Shown: positions 52,462-61,494 of the stretch, in pieces | Position numbering within the stretch: position 1 is the stretch's first letter | Layout of the letters: every line of letters starts with the position of its first letter | From: Cupriavidus pampae | Lineage (GTDB): Bacteria; Pseudomonadota; Gammaproteobacteria; Burkholderiales; Burkholderiaceae | Length of the DNA stretch: 64,000 nucleotides | NCBI RefSeq assembly: GCF_914271485.1 | Contig: NZ_CAJZAG010000002.1 | Coordinates: 1-64,000, forward strand | Direction of reading: 5' to 3' | Notes under the pieces: generated by a model | Told to the model about the DNA's origin: nothing | Seen by the model: only the letters and a program-made list of their open reading frames with translations | The model's database searches: none | Position numbers and translations under genes: made by a program

Positions 52462-52968
52462 ATGAGCGAAACAGAAGTGCCCGCCGACTATTGCGTGACG
52501 ATGCAGCGCATGGCGCTTGTCGAAGCGTGCCGGGCGTACCTTGCTTTACAGGATGTGAGGCACACCATTCTGAAGGCCCACATGAAGGCGGTGGAGGACG
52601 AGGTTCGAAGCGGCAAACGGCTGCTGCAGCGCATCGAGGCTTCCAGCGAGCCCGTGACCTTGCAGGCGTCTGTCGCGCAAATGCTCTCGGACCGGATGGA
52701 GCATCAGTCGGCATTGTCCCGAGAGTATGCCAAGGCGTTCGCCGACGGATGGTCGTCGTGGCTCAGGCAATGCCAGACGCTCAAGGCGCCATGGCTGGCG
52801 TCGACGCGGGCGGGCGGGGCATCCGCGGATCCCGCTGGCATGAATGGACTGTCAGCTGCATGGGGAAGCTTCTACGACCAGCTTGGAAAGATGTCCTCGG
52901 TGCTGGCGGGATCGACTCCCGTCACGGCGCAGCCGAACGGGAGCACGCGGAGTCGGGCGGCAGCGTGA
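52462..52968 (+). CDS. Phasin-like protein
   Basis: 168 residues from the ATG at 52462 (AAGGAG ribosome site). It is helical throughout to about 120 (VEACRAYLALQDVRHTILKAHMKAVEDEV), with a flexible Ala/Gly/Ser-rich tail, the general build of PHA granule-associated phasins. No signature motif makes this certain; the PHA synthase in the same locus and the shared FNR-type promoter logic support it. USP 7 follows by 35 bp. Confidence 0.55.
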   Translation: MSETEVPADYCVTMQRMALVEACRAYLALQDVRHTILKAHMKAVEDEVRSGKRLLQRIEASSEPVTLQASVAQMLSDRMEHQSALSREYAKAFADGWSSWLRQCQTLKAPWLASTRAGGASADPAGMNGLSAAWGSFYDQLGKMSSVLAGSTPVTAQPNGSTRSRAAA

Positions 52969-53003
52969 ATATGCACGGCGTGGCATGAACAGAGGAGTCG
53001 CCA

Positions 53004-53480
53004 ATGTACCGACACGTCCTTGTTGCAATCGACGGCAGTGATTGTTCCCGGAGTGCTCTGACCGAAGCCATTCGTATTGCGCTCAGCTGCAAGGCACACC
53101 TGGAGATTCTCCACGTCATCGATTATCAGTATCTTCTTTATGAGCCGAGCCTTGGCGTGCGCGAGGATCTCGGCCCCGCCCTGTTCGAAGCTGGCAAGGA
53201 TCTTCTGCGGGACGCCAGCGCGACGGCGGCCAAAGCGGGTCTTCAGCATTCGGAAACGTTGATCGACGAAGTCCGTAGCATGGGCGAAGTTGCGGGTCTC
53301 GTGGAGGAGCACGTGAGGACCTGCGGCGCGGACATTGTAGTCGTCGGAACTCATGGCAGGCATGGATTGAAGCGGCTTCTGCTGGGAAGCGTTGCGGAAA
53401 CACTCGCTCGTCATTGCCCGCTGCCGGTGCTACTTGTGAAGTACTCGGAGGGGCTGGCGAATGCAGGGGAGGGAGGATGA
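53004..53480 (+). CDS. Universal stress protein, single domain (USP 7 of 7)
   Basis: A 158-residue UspA protein beginning YRHVLVAIDGSDCSRSALTEA and ending with GTHGRHGLKRLLLGSVAETLARH before the strand PLPVLLVKY. It lies downstream of the phasin-like gene and is probably cotranscribed. Its last ten residues (GLANAGEGG) are untypical and abut an IS remnant starting about 10 bp later, so the natural C-terminus may have been altered by the insertion. Confidence 0.92.
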   Translation: MYRHVLVAIDGSDCSRSALTEAIRIALSCKAHLEILHVIDYQYLLYEPSLGVREDLGPALFEAGKDLLRDASATAAKAGLQHSETLIDEVRSMGEVAGLVEEHVRTCGADIVVVGTHGRHGLKRLLLGSVAETLARHCPLPVLLVKYSEGLANAGEGG

Positions 53481-53489
53481 AGGACGACT

Positions 53490-53738
53490 TCAATGGCGGT
53501 TTCTGGCCTCGAGCAGCCGCGGCAGCTGGTGGTGTCCCAGCTGGCCGCGCTGACGCGACAGCAGGCCCATCGGGCCGTCCATGCGCCAGCGTTCGACCAG
53601 GCGCCGGATCTGTCGGGTCGTGAGATTGAGCCGTTCCGCCGCGCGCCACTGCGGCAGCAGACCTTCGGCCGTGGCTTGAATGACCTTGAAGCGGTCAGCC
53701 TCGCGCAGACTCATGGTGATCCATCGTCGATCGGTCAT
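53490..53738 (-). pseudogene. ISNCY-type transposase, N-terminal fragment
   Basis: 82 residues: READRFKVIQATAEGLLPQW, then RAAERLNLTTRQIRRLVERWRMDG and LLSRQRGQ form the helix-turn-helix start of ISNCY (IS1202-like) transposases, which are normally about 440 residues or more. The similarity ends at about 53510, where the catalytic domain should follow. The matching element end, with two tandem 23-bp motifs, lies just upstream of the start codon. It marks the right border of the low-oxygen locus. Confidence 0.75.
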
Positions 53739-53783
53739 GGCGGCGCTCCGGTTCTCACTCAGGCGCTACCAGTATAGGTTCGG

Positions 53784-53830
53784 GAAGCGGACATTCTGAT
53801 TTAGCCAGAAGCGGACATCCTAACTTGGCC
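53784..53830. repeat. Tandem 23-bp motifs at the IS remnant end
   Basis: GAAGCGGACATTCTGATTTA at 53784-53803 and GAAGCGGACATCCTAACTTG at 53808-53827 are copies with a 24-bp period, each followed by GCC. They lie upstream of the truncated transposase and are probably its binding sites at the outer IS end. Confidence 0.6.
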
Positions 53831-54994
53831 CTGACAAGCAGATGTCTAGGGCGTTCTCAGATGTCGGAGCGCGCGGCAAGTTCAAATGTCGGCACGGTCG
53901 TGCGGTTTGTGCAGGGTTGCATGCTTCGTTGGGCCCTTTGATCGGGCGGTGTCGCTGGCCGTCAGCGGCTGGGGCGACGGGCAGGGTGGGGCGCATGCAT
54001 ATCGCCTCGGCAGCGCCTCCGCCGCGGGATAGCTGGTCGGAACAAGTCGTGGCGGGGTGAACGGGCACCGGAGTTGTCCGAAGGCTCGACCGGCGCAAAA
54101 CGACCCTTTTGCGTCGTTCGGCTATCCCGCTCTCGGCGACCGCAGCTGGTCGCTTTACGGACTTTCGCATGGAGTCGGTGCCTGTGCGAGCGGGAGCGTT
54201 GCATTACCATCGCTGGCAATGACGCGACGCATCTTTAATGCCACCGGTGTCCATCCGAGTAAACTTGCGCCATAGGTGATGATTAAAAAATCAATAACGA
54301 CATGACGATCATTCAACGTGGATGGGCGATTGGCCTGATTTTGGCGGCTTTGACGGGTAGCCAACCGGCGGAATGCACGGAGCATAAGGTTGGCGACAAG
54401 GGAGTGTAGGAGATCTTTACAGAGTCGAGATTGGCAGCGCTGGCGCGTGCTGCTTGCGTTGGCAAGAAATGCGCGCACGCCTAAGCATGATTGGGCCAGC
54501 ATATTTGCGTGTTCCCCTGGCACTTCTGCGGTTGCGCGACCGAACGCTTCATAGGCCAGGCACAGCTTCTCCACTTTAGTCATATGCATAGTGTCGCCCC
54601 GGTAACTGCCGCTTGCCGAGCGGCTGCGTTAGCGATTTCCGTGAAACAACGCTCTTGCCGCAATGATGGAATGCATTTTCGCGAGATCGATGTGCGCATC
54701 TTCAATCGACTCGGCGCAACTCGAAATTCACCGGCTGCAGGAGCAAGCGAGGGGCGACCTTCAGCCGAGTCATCTATTGACGCAGGATTGGGAAATTGGG
54801 GTGAGCCTAGCAGACGGCCCGCTAACTCAGCAGTGTCGTGAAGTGGGGTGTTGGTGGCGAGCGACGGCACGTGAAGGCTGAGATCAGACATTCAAGTCCC
54901 GTGGTCGTGTGTCCACTTGCAGGCAAAGCGCTCAAAAAAGCGGAGAGTCAGGCGCGGACTGAAGTTACATCGATGAATATGTACTGAACCTAAC
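53831..54994. other. Decayed intergenic region between IS remnant and amidase operon
   Basis: About 1.2 kb without a recognisable complete gene. Codon use is irregular. The only long frame worth noting is listed separately (54155-54583). The region probably holds debris of deleted or mobile DNA. Confidence 0.5.
54155..54583 (-). CDS. Hypothetical protein, doubtful
   Basis: A 142-residue frame from the ATG at 54583, with a helical-looking start (KVEKLCLAYEAFGRATAEVP) and a hydrophobic segment HVVIDFLIITYGASLLG. I recognise no family, the ribosome site is weak, and it lies in decayed DNA. It may be a chance frame or a remnant. Confidence 0.25.
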   Translation of the reverse strand: MTKVEKLCLAYEAFGRATAEVPGEHANMLAQSCLGVRAFLANASSTRQRCQSRLCKDLLHSLVANLMLRAFRRLATRQSRQNQANRPSTLNDRHVVIDFLIITYGASLLGWTPVALKMRRVIASDGNATLPLAQAPTPCESP

Positions 54995-55330
54995 CTAGAG
55001 GAGATCCTCGATGTCGATGACGCCAAAGTTTTTTGGATTCAACAACTGCGCGGACTTGCTCTTGATGTGCACGTCACCTTCAACACGAACCATCTTCGAG
55101 TTGTCGTGCGCGACCACTGCCAGATGATAGTCATCGCCCGTCAACTCTACTTGCACCTTGCGCTCAACGTCACCAAAGGTGGAGTCAATGGTGATCGTGC
55201 CTGCCGTTTCGTATTTCGGCCTGTTCAGCTTCGTGATGTAACCGGTCAGCCTGCGCTCGGGAAGGGAGTAATCGCCCTTGTAGTAGCCCGTCGCCTTTTC
55301 CAACCCCTCGACGTGCCTTCCCTCAAACAC
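54995..55330 (-). pseudogene. C-terminal fragment of a conserved hypothetical protein
   Basis: About 110 residues of coherent protein end at 54995: GYYKGDYSLPERRLTGYITK, then the beta-rich GTITIDSTFGDVERKVQVELTGDDYHLAVVAHDN and LLNPKNFGVIDIED. Upstream of 55330 the frame loses protein-like character, and no good start exists. The fragment resembles the tail of uncharacterised proteins of genomic islands, but I cannot name it. Probably a gene truncated at its 5' end. Confidence 0.45.
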
Positions 55331-55461
55331 GGTGGATAGGTGGGAAACGTGACATCGGCACGCAGATCTGCGCGCGCGCCCTGTAGACATCCCGAGCGCG
55401 ACGTCTTCGTCTATCAGCATCTCTTGGTAGACGTGCTCATCGTGGCGAAATCCAGTGGGGT

Positions 55462-56256
55462 TTAAGCCCACCCAAACAGAATACCTCCGACCTTGTTCGC
55501 TGCATTATCCAAAAGCGGCCGGCGTTCCAGCATGTCCTTCAATGGCAGTCGGGCGGTAGGGGCATGCACGGCCAGTCCGGCTAGCACCTTGCCCGATGCA
55601 TCGCGCACGGGCACAGACATAGCATTCAGGCCGAGCGAGTCTTCTTCCTGGTTGACAGCGTATCCCTGCGTTCGGATGTCCGCGAGGGCGGCTTCCAGGT
55701 CATCCACCGTGACCAATGTGTTGGGTGTGTACTGCGTCAGTTCGAGCCGTGGCAGCAGTTCGCGCCGTTGTGCGTCTGGCAGATGCGCGAGCAGCAGTTT
55801 CCCGATGGCCGTGCAATGCGATGGCACGCGGCTGCCAGGGTGTAGTTGCACGCGCAACGGCCAGTGACATTCCACCCGGTCCACATAGAGCACGCGCTCG
55901 CCGTCAAGAATCCCGATATTGCAGGTCTCGCCGATCTCCGCCACAAGCTCGGTCAGGATCTGCCGCGTTGCGAGGGATTGCCTCGGGGCCGACAACGCCG
56001 CGACGCCGAGCTGGCGCAAACGGGCGCCAAAGTGATAGCGATCGCTGCCGGCTTCGCGCGCAACCAGGCTGAGTTCTTCCAGCTGGCGCAGAATGCGATG
56101 CACGGTCTGCTTAGGCATGCCGGTGACTTCAGCCATTTCGGCAAGGCTCAGCGCGCGGATCTGGTCACCTAGCGCTTCGAGGATTCCGACGGCTTTTTCC
56201 AGTGCGGAGCCTGTAGTGCGAGTGCGTTCGTTATCTTCCGTATCCATCATCAACAA
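55462..56256 (-). CDS. IclR family transcriptional regulator
   Basis: A 264-residue regulator with an N-terminal winged helix (ALSLAEMAEVTGMPKQTVHRILRQLEEL, about 35-65) and an IclR effector domain (about 85-255; GSRVPSHCTAIGKLLLAHLP and ALADIRTQGYAVNQEEDSLGLNAMSVPV are family motifs). It is the last gene of the ABC-amidase-TauE operon and probably regulates it in response to the substrate or its product. Confidence 0.93.
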   Translation of the reverse strand: MLMMDTEDNERTRTTGSALEKAVGILEALGDQIRALSLAEMAEVTGMPKQTVHRILRQLEELSLVAREAGSDRYHFGARLRQLGVAALSAPRQSLATRQILTELVAEIGETCNIGILDGERVLYVDRVECHWPLRVQLHPGSRVPSHCTAIGKLLLAHLPDAQRRELLPRLELTQYTPNTLVTVDDLEAALADIRTQGYAVNQEEDSLGLNAMSVPVRDASGKVLAGLAVHAPTARLPLKDMLERRPLLDNAANKVGGILFGWA

Positions 56257-56260
56257 GAGT

Positions 56261-57004
56261 CTATGGCCACAAGGGTGCCAGCGTGAGCAGCGCGGATGCG
56301 AACAATACCAGCAGCACGTACCTCCGAAAGCCTGCGGTACCCGCCATCCTGAACAGCCGTTCTCCGGCCAGATGTCCGCCGATCATTCCTATACCGGCGA
56401 TCGCGTAATCGCTTACGCTCATGACGGAAAACGCGCCGCGAATGCCGAGCGTGGAAACCGACACCAGGCCGAGGATCAGAAAAACCGATGTCGCGGTCAG
56501 CCGGATGACGCGGGCATCGAGTCCCGGGATGGCCATCAGTCCCGCCATCAGCGGTGGCCCGGAAACACCAGCCATACCCTGTGCCACGCCAGCACACAGG
56601 CCTACCAGCGTGAGCCGCGTCGGTGTCATTGTGCGGACCAACCGCCTGCCAGCCACGATGATACCGATGGACAGAAGCAGGATCGCGGCCAGCACGACGC
56701 GCATGGTGGATTCGGGCAGCCACTGCAGCAGTACTAGGCCGGGCACCATTCCGACAATGCCACCGCTGCAGATGCGCGCCAGCAATCGCCAGTCGAGCGA
56801 CCGATACTCGCCGGCCACGATCGGTATCGTACTCAGCGTCTGGAACAGTACCGCGATGGCCACGGCCTGCGCCGGCGGCCAGACCAGCGACAGCAACGGC
56901 ACGGCTACCAACGAAAAGCCGAGCCCCGACACCGCGCGCACCAGCGTGCCGGCGAACACGATCGCGGTCGTCGCGGCGAGGGGCATCCAGGCGGTACTAC
57001 TCAT
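56261..57004 (-). CDS. TauE/SafE family membrane exporter
   Basis: 247 residues from the ATG at 57004, which overlaps the amidase stop by 8 bp. Seven or eight membrane segments in two TauE/SafE repeats are visible, with GTLVRAVSGLGFSLVAVPLL in the first and CAGVAQGMAGVSGPPLMAGLM in the second. The family exports sulfite, sulfoacetate or other small anions. In this operon it could remove a sulfur- or carbon-containing anion released by the amidase pathway. Confidence 0.88.
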   Translation of the reverse strand: MSSTAWMPLAATTAIVFAGTLVRAVSGLGFSLVAVPLLSLVWPPAQAVAIAVLFQTLSTIPIVAGEYRSLDWRLLARICSGGIVGMVPGLVLLQWLPESTMRVVLAAILLLSIGIIVAGRRLVRTMTPTRLTLVGLCAGVAQGMAGVSGPPLMAGLMAIPGLDARVIRLTATSVFLILGLVSVSTLGIRGAFSVMSVSDYAIAGIGMIGGHLAGERLFRMAGTAGFRRYVLLVLFASALLTLAPLWP

Positions 57005-58265
57005 CGGCACGCTGGCCAAGGATGGATTCGATTTGCGCAGCGGCCCGCAAAACGGCTTGGTCTTCGCCAAAACGGCCGACCAGTTGCACGCCGATGGGCA
57101 ACCCGTCGCGCTCGCCCACGGGCAGCGTCAAGGCGGGCAGGCCTGCCAGGGTCCACAGCCGTTGAGGTGCCCGTGAGCCCGACCCTTCGGTCAGCCACGG
57201 TGCCACATCGAGCGTCGCGGGTGCGAGCGCGATCTCGCCGGGCAGCAGCATGGCATTGAGACGCGCCGATAGCTCGGCCTGCCGTGCCTCGGCGTCGTCG
57301 AACGCCGCGGCGCCGATACCTTCGCCCCGCGCCAACAACGTCATCAGTTTTGCCGAGACCTTGTCCGGCGGCGCGGCACGCAATGTCGCGCCATGGCGTT
57401 TTGCCAGTTCGTAGGTGAGCAGCGTATCGGTTAATTCGTTCTCCGTTGCCGCCGTCTCGGGATCGACGACCAACGGATCCAGGGCGAAGCCCTCCGAACG
57501 CAATCGGCTGTAGCAGCGCTCCAGCGACGACGATACCGCAGTGGATACCTCATCGTCGAACCACGGCTGCAGAACCCGGAGCGTCAGCGGCGGGCATTCG
57601 TGCCGCGCATCTTCGGCGGCGGCCGCGAGTACACGATCCACCGCAATCGCATCGGCGACACTGGCGGCAACGAGCCCGGCATGATCGAGCCGGGACGACA
57701 GGCAAAGGAAGCCGTCCGTCGTATAGCGCCCGAAGCTCGGCTTGAACCCGACCACGCCGCAGTAAGCTGCCGGCCGGATGATCGAGCCGATCGTCTGCGT
57801 GCCCAGCGCGAACGGGACAAGGCCGGCACTCACCGCGGCAGCTGAGCCGCTCGATGAAGCGCCAGGTGAACGTAATGCGTCGCGCGGGTGCACCGTCCGT
57901 GCCGCCGCCGCCAGCGCGTACTCGGTCGATGCCGTGATGCCGACCGGTACCGCGCCGGCGTCAATCAGCCTCTGTACAAGTGGCGCGTTGACAGCCGGCC
58001 TGCGACCGGCATGGATTGGAGAACCCCAGGCGCAGTGGAGGCCAGCCACGTCGATGACCTCCTTGATCGCCATCGGCATGCCGTGGAGCGGGCCGCGCGC
58101 ATGCATTGGCAATGCATCGAGCTCGGCCGCGCGCTGCATCGCGCCAGTGGTGTCGAGCTCGATGAACGCGTGCAACGTGCGGTCACGCTGGCGTGCGCGC
58201 ACCAGTGTCGAGGCAATACGCTCCTGCACCCCTGCTGCGGGATAGGACGAGTTGTGGGAATCCAT
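56997..58265 (-). CDS. Amidase, amidase-signature family
   Basis: 422 residues from the ATG at 58265, 7 bp after the ATPase stop. The Ser-cisSer-Lys triad is visible: Lys68 in MAIKEVIDV, the cis-Ser in PGASSSGSAAAVSAG and the nucleophile Ser161 in GTQTIGSIIRPA. The last motif departs from the usual GTDTGGS. It hydrolyses an amide to an acid and ammonia; the substrate is unknown but should be what the upstream ABC transporter imports. It is cotranscribed with transporter and exporter genes. Confidence 0.9.
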   Translation of the reverse strand: MDSHNSSYPAAGVQERIASTLVRARQRDRTLHAFIELDTTGAMQRAAELDALPMHARGPLHGMPMAIKEVIDVAGLHCAWGSPIHAGRRPAVNAPLVQRLIDAGAVPVGITASTEYALAAAARTVHPRDALRSPGASSSGSAAAVSAGLVPFALGTQTIGSIIRPAAYCGVVGFKPSFGRYTTDGFLCLSSRLDHAGLVAASVADAIAVDRVLAAAAEDARHECPPLTLRVLQPWFDDEVSTAVSSSLERCYSRLRSEGFALDPLVVDPETAATENELTDTLLTYELAKRHGATLRAAPPDKVSAKLMTLLARGEGIGAAAFDDAEARQAELSARLNAMLLPGEIALAPATLDVAPWLTEGSGSRAPQRLWTLAGLPALTLPVGERDGLPIGVQLVGRFGEDQAVLRAAAQIESILGQRADE

Positions 58266-58272
58266 CTGCTTG

Positions 58273-59091
58273 TCAGTCCGACACCAGTTGAGGCGCGGTT
58301 CCATATGTCTTGCGAAGTTCGTCGTCGAGCGCCGTCAGGATCATGGCCTCCAGTTCACGGAAACCTGGCGTGGCCAGGGTCCGCGGATACGGAAGGGCAA
58401 CGTGCTGGTCGAGCTTGATGCGACCGGGGCGACTGGTCATGACCACCACGCGAGTGGCGAGGAACAAGGCCTCCTGCACCGAGTGGGTGACAAGCAGCAC
58501 GGTCTTGCGATGCTCCCGCCAGATTCGAAGCAGCTCCTGCTGGAGGAAACCGCGCGTCAGCGCATCAAGCGCACCGAACGGTTCATCCATCAGGATCGTG
58601 CTCGGCTCGGTGGCGAACACGCGCGCCAGCGCCACACGCTGCTTCATGCCGCCTGACAGCGCGTCGGGTCGTGCATCGCCGAATTCGCCCAGGCCGACCA
58701 GATCCAGGTAGCGGTTGGCCACCGCTTCGCGCTCCTTGCGCGGCATGCCGCGCTGGCGCAGGCCGAAGGCGATGTTGTCGCGAATGTTAAGCCATGGAAA
58801 CAGCGCATACTGCTGAAACACCATGCCCCGCCGCATGTCGGGCCGCGTGACTTTCTCCCCGTCGACGAGTACCACGCCGGCCGTCGGCGACTCGAAGCCG
58901 GCCACGATATTGAGCAGTGTGCTCTTGCCGCAGCCGGACGGCCCGATCAATGCCACGAACTCTCCCGTCGCAATATCGAGTGTGACGGGGCGCAGTGCCT
59001 CGACCGCTTCCCCAGTGTCCGTGTGGTACAGCTTGGACACGTTGTTGACGACCACGCCTGGGCGGGTCGAGGTGTGCAGCGACTGGTCCAT
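58273..59091 (-). CDS. ABC transporter ATP-binding protein (SsuB/TauB-like)
   Basis: 272 residues with Walker A GPSGCGKST, signature LSGGMKQR, Walker B TILMDEPFGALD and H-loop VTHSVQEA. It belongs to the nitrate/sulfonate/taurine importer class, energising uptake through the permease encoded 2 bp upstream. Confidence 0.94.
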   Translation of the reverse strand: MDQSLHTSTRPGVVVNNVSKLYHTDTGEAVEALRPVTLDIATGEFVALIGPSGCGKSTLLNIVAGFESPTAGVVLVDGEKVTRPDMRRGMVFQQYALFPWLNIRDNIAFGLRQRGMPRKEREAVANRYLDLVGLGEFGDARPDALSGGMKQRVALARVFATEPSTILMDEPFGALDALTRGFLQQELLRIWREHRKTVLLVTHSVQEALFLATRVVVMTSRPGRIKLDQHVALPYPRTLATPGFRELEAMILTALDDELRKTYGTAPQLVSD

Positions 59092-59093
59092 GC

Positions 59094-59861
59094 TTACCCC
59101 TTGTAGCCCAGCCGATGGCCGAGCATGCGAAATCCGGTGTCGATCGCGATACCGAGTAGTGCGATGATCACCATGCCGGCCAGCACCTGGTCCGAGCGCA
59201 GAATCTCCATGCCGTTGGCAATCAGGTAACCGAGCCCCTTGTTTGCGGCAACCAGTTCCGCCGCGATGATTGCGGCCCAGCCAATGCCGAACGAAATGCG
59301 CAACCCAACCAGGATCGTGGGCATCGCGGCCGGTAGGATCACCTGCCAGAACAGCCGCGCGTCCGAACTGCAGCCGAGCACGCGACCCGCACGTACGAGC
59401 ACTGGATCAACGGCCTTCACGCCCGATACAGTGTTTAGCAGGATCGGGAAGAAGGTGGCAATGAAGATGATGAAGACCTTGCCTGCCTCACCAATGCCGA
59501 ACCAGAGTATCGCCATTGGAATCCAGGCCAGCGGCGAGATCGGCCGGAACAGCTCCACCAACGGCTCGAGCACGCTCGCCAGCCGCGGGCGCGTACCTTG
59601 CAATAAGCCCAGCGGAATGGCCACCAGTGCCGCCAGCAGCCACGCGGTCAGCACGCGGCCGAGGCTCGCGCCGATATCGCGGAAGATCGTGCCGGACGCA
59701 AAAAGGTCGTAGAGCGTGCGCGCGGTCAATTCCGGCGAGGGCAGTACCGCCGGACTGGGATGGGTAATGACCACGACCAGTTCCCACACCAGCACCACCG
59801 CGATCATCGCGGCGAGATAAGGGAACACACGGCGCGCCACTGACCGGGAAAGCGAAACCAT
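59094..59861 (-). CDS. ABC transporter permease (SsuC/TauC-like)
   Basis: 255 residues from the ATG at 59861 (GAGGAG ribosome site). There are six membrane segments, and the cytoplasmic EAA-type loop RAGRVLGCSSDARLFWQVILPAAMPTILVGLRISFGIGW sits in the standard place. It forms the membrane channel of the sulfonate/nitrate-type importer. Confidence 0.93.
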   Translation of the reverse strand: MVSLSRSVARRVFPYLAAMIAVVLVWELVVVITHPSPAVLPSPELTARTLYDLFASGTIFRDIGASLGRVLTAWLLAALVAIPLGLLQGTRPRLASVLEPLVELFRPISPLAWIPMAILWFGIGEAGKVFIIFIATFFPILLNTVSGVKAVDPVLVRAGRVLGCSSDARLFWQVILPAAMPTILVGLRISFGIGWAAIIAAELVAANKGLGYLIANGMEILRSDQVLAGMVIIALLGIAIDTGFRMLGHRLGYKG

Positions 59862-59889
59862 CGAAGTCTCCTCTCTGCGATGCTGCGAC

Positions 59890-60873
59890 TCAGGGAGTCT
59901 CTGCAGCCAGCGCCTTGCGGGCGGGCTCTGGGGCGAGCTTCGGCTCGTCGCCGTCCTGCAGGATGGCCGCCTGCTTGAGGAACGAGGCATAGATCTTCAT
60001 AGTCTCGGCATCCGGCACGATGTCGGTGGAGTAAACCGAGATCCCTTCCTTCAGCGAGTACTCGATGACCTTGGGAGGAAAGCCGATTTCCTTAGCCCAC
60101 ATCTCCACGGCCTTCTGTGGTTCCTTGTTGATTAGCTTGATCGCGCGGATCTGCGCCGCCATGATGTCGCGCACGAGGTCCGGATTGGCGTCGATGAATG
60201 CTGTCCGACCGTAGAAGCCGTCACCGACATAGTGGCCACTTTTGATCGGCAGGATCTTCTCGGCCTTCAGCAGGACACGCGTCTTGCCACTGGCGAGCGC
60301 CATCGAGATATGCGGGTCCCACGTGATGCCGGCGTCCACGCTGCGCTGTTCCACCAGCGTGCCAACCTGCGAGCCGGAGGTTTTGAACAGCTGGACGTCG
60401 GACGCCTTCAGCCCGGCTTTCTGCAGCGCGTTGAGCAGCAGCGGATATTGCTGCGACCCCTCGCCCGGATAGGCGATGCGCTTGCCCTTTAGATCGGCGA
60501 TCGTGCGCACCGGGGAGTCCGACGGAACGAGGATGGCGGTTTGCTCGAGAATCGTGATGCCCAGGAGTTTCGCGGGCAGCCGGGCTGCGGCCACCACCGC
60601 CGGGCCCATGCCCGCAGAAGCCAGGTCGAGGCTGCCGGCCGCCATTGCCTGGTTTTCCGGCGCCCCGTAGGGGAAGCTGTGGAACTGGAACGTGACGTTG
60701 TACTTGGCTTCCAGCGGCGCGAGGTAGCCCGCCGCCTTGGCGATGTAGATCGGCTGCGTCGCTGGCTGCACCCCGATATTGACTACCTGCGCGGCGCCCG
60801 CTGACAGCGCAGTCGCAAACAGCGTCACCCCCAATGTGCCAAGTGCACGGTGGATCATGGAACGTAGAGACAT
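59890..60873 (-). CDS. ABC transporter substrate-binding protein (SsuA/NrtA/TauA-like)
   Basis: 327 residues from the ATG at 60873. A Sec signal ends near SAGAAQ (about residue 27). The mature protein opens VVNIGVQPATQPIYIAKAAGYL and contains IADLKGKRIAYPGEGSQQYPLL and GITWDPHISMALASGKTRVL, as in the NMT1/SsuA family of periplasmic binding proteins for sulfonates, nitrate or thiamine-like ligands. It is the first gene of the operon and defines the unknown substrate. Confidence 0.92.
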   Translation of the reverse strand: MSLRSMIHRALGTLGVTLFATALSAGAAQVVNIGVQPATQPIYIAKAAGYLAPLEAKYNVTFQFHSFPYGAPENQAMAAGSLDLASAGMGPAVVAAARLPAKLLGITILEQTAILVPSDSPVRTIADLKGKRIAYPGEGSQQYPLLLNALQKAGLKASDVQLFKTSGSQVGTLVEQRSVDAGITWDPHISMALASGKTRVLLKAEKILPIKSGHYVGDGFYGRTAFIDANPDLVRDIMAAQIRAIKLINKEPQKAVEMWAKEIGFPPKVIEYSLKEGISVYSTDIVPDAETMKIYASFLKQAAILQDGDEPKLAPEPARKALAAETP

Positions 60874-61494
60874 ACGGATTTCCCCTTGCGCGCTCAGCCG
60901 CGCTGCTGGTTGAAGAATTTTAAATTTTCGGGACGAATCGTCTCGCAAATGATGGACTCAAACGCAAGAGTCGGGCCACCGGCTAATGTGCTTTATGCGC
61001 CTTTTTTGGGGCGTGGGTTGCATCGAAAGGGGGCGTTCCCGACCGCATCTGCCCGGGTCTGGGGCGGAGTTCACGAAAGCCACGCACCTACTGCCTTCGC
61101 CAGTTGTGGTCGGGCAGAGGCAGTGTGATAACTCTGACTGAGCCGCCCACCCCCCAATGCAAATGGCTGCTGCGACGAGCAGCACGATGCTGCCGACGGA
61201 CTAGAAAAGGAGCAGGTGGTCGAACTTGGCAAACGCCTCGTTCAGCAAGAACTTGGATGCAGCGGGAATTTTTATGGTTCATCACCGATTTCCGGAGAAG
61301 GCTGCTCGGATCTTGAGGAAGAAGTAGTGGTCGTCGCGGATCGAATTGGAAGCTGCATGAAGCCGGTGCGTGAAAGGGCGGCGACGCTCCCGCGTTGCCA
61401 CCGACGGGGAGTCTTTGCAGCGGTCTGCTTCCTAACTCAAAGCAGCCGTTAGTCACGAACTGGTTGGTGTCCGAGTTGGGTCGGAAGCCGACGG
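60874..61494. other. Non-coding gap upstream of the ABC operon
   Basis: 621 bp. The right part is presumably the downstream end of the ISNCY-type element; the left part should contain the ABC operon promoter. I see no conserved gene. A CGCC-TTTTTT-GGGGCG sequence near 60998-61015 could be a weak hairpin. The IS end cannot be defined by eye. Confidence 0.5.

Noticed and set aside
53784..53830. Two tandem 23-bp motifs as the start of a CRISPR array
   Set aside because: Only two imperfect copies with a 1-bp gap, next to a transposase; no spacers and no cas genes.
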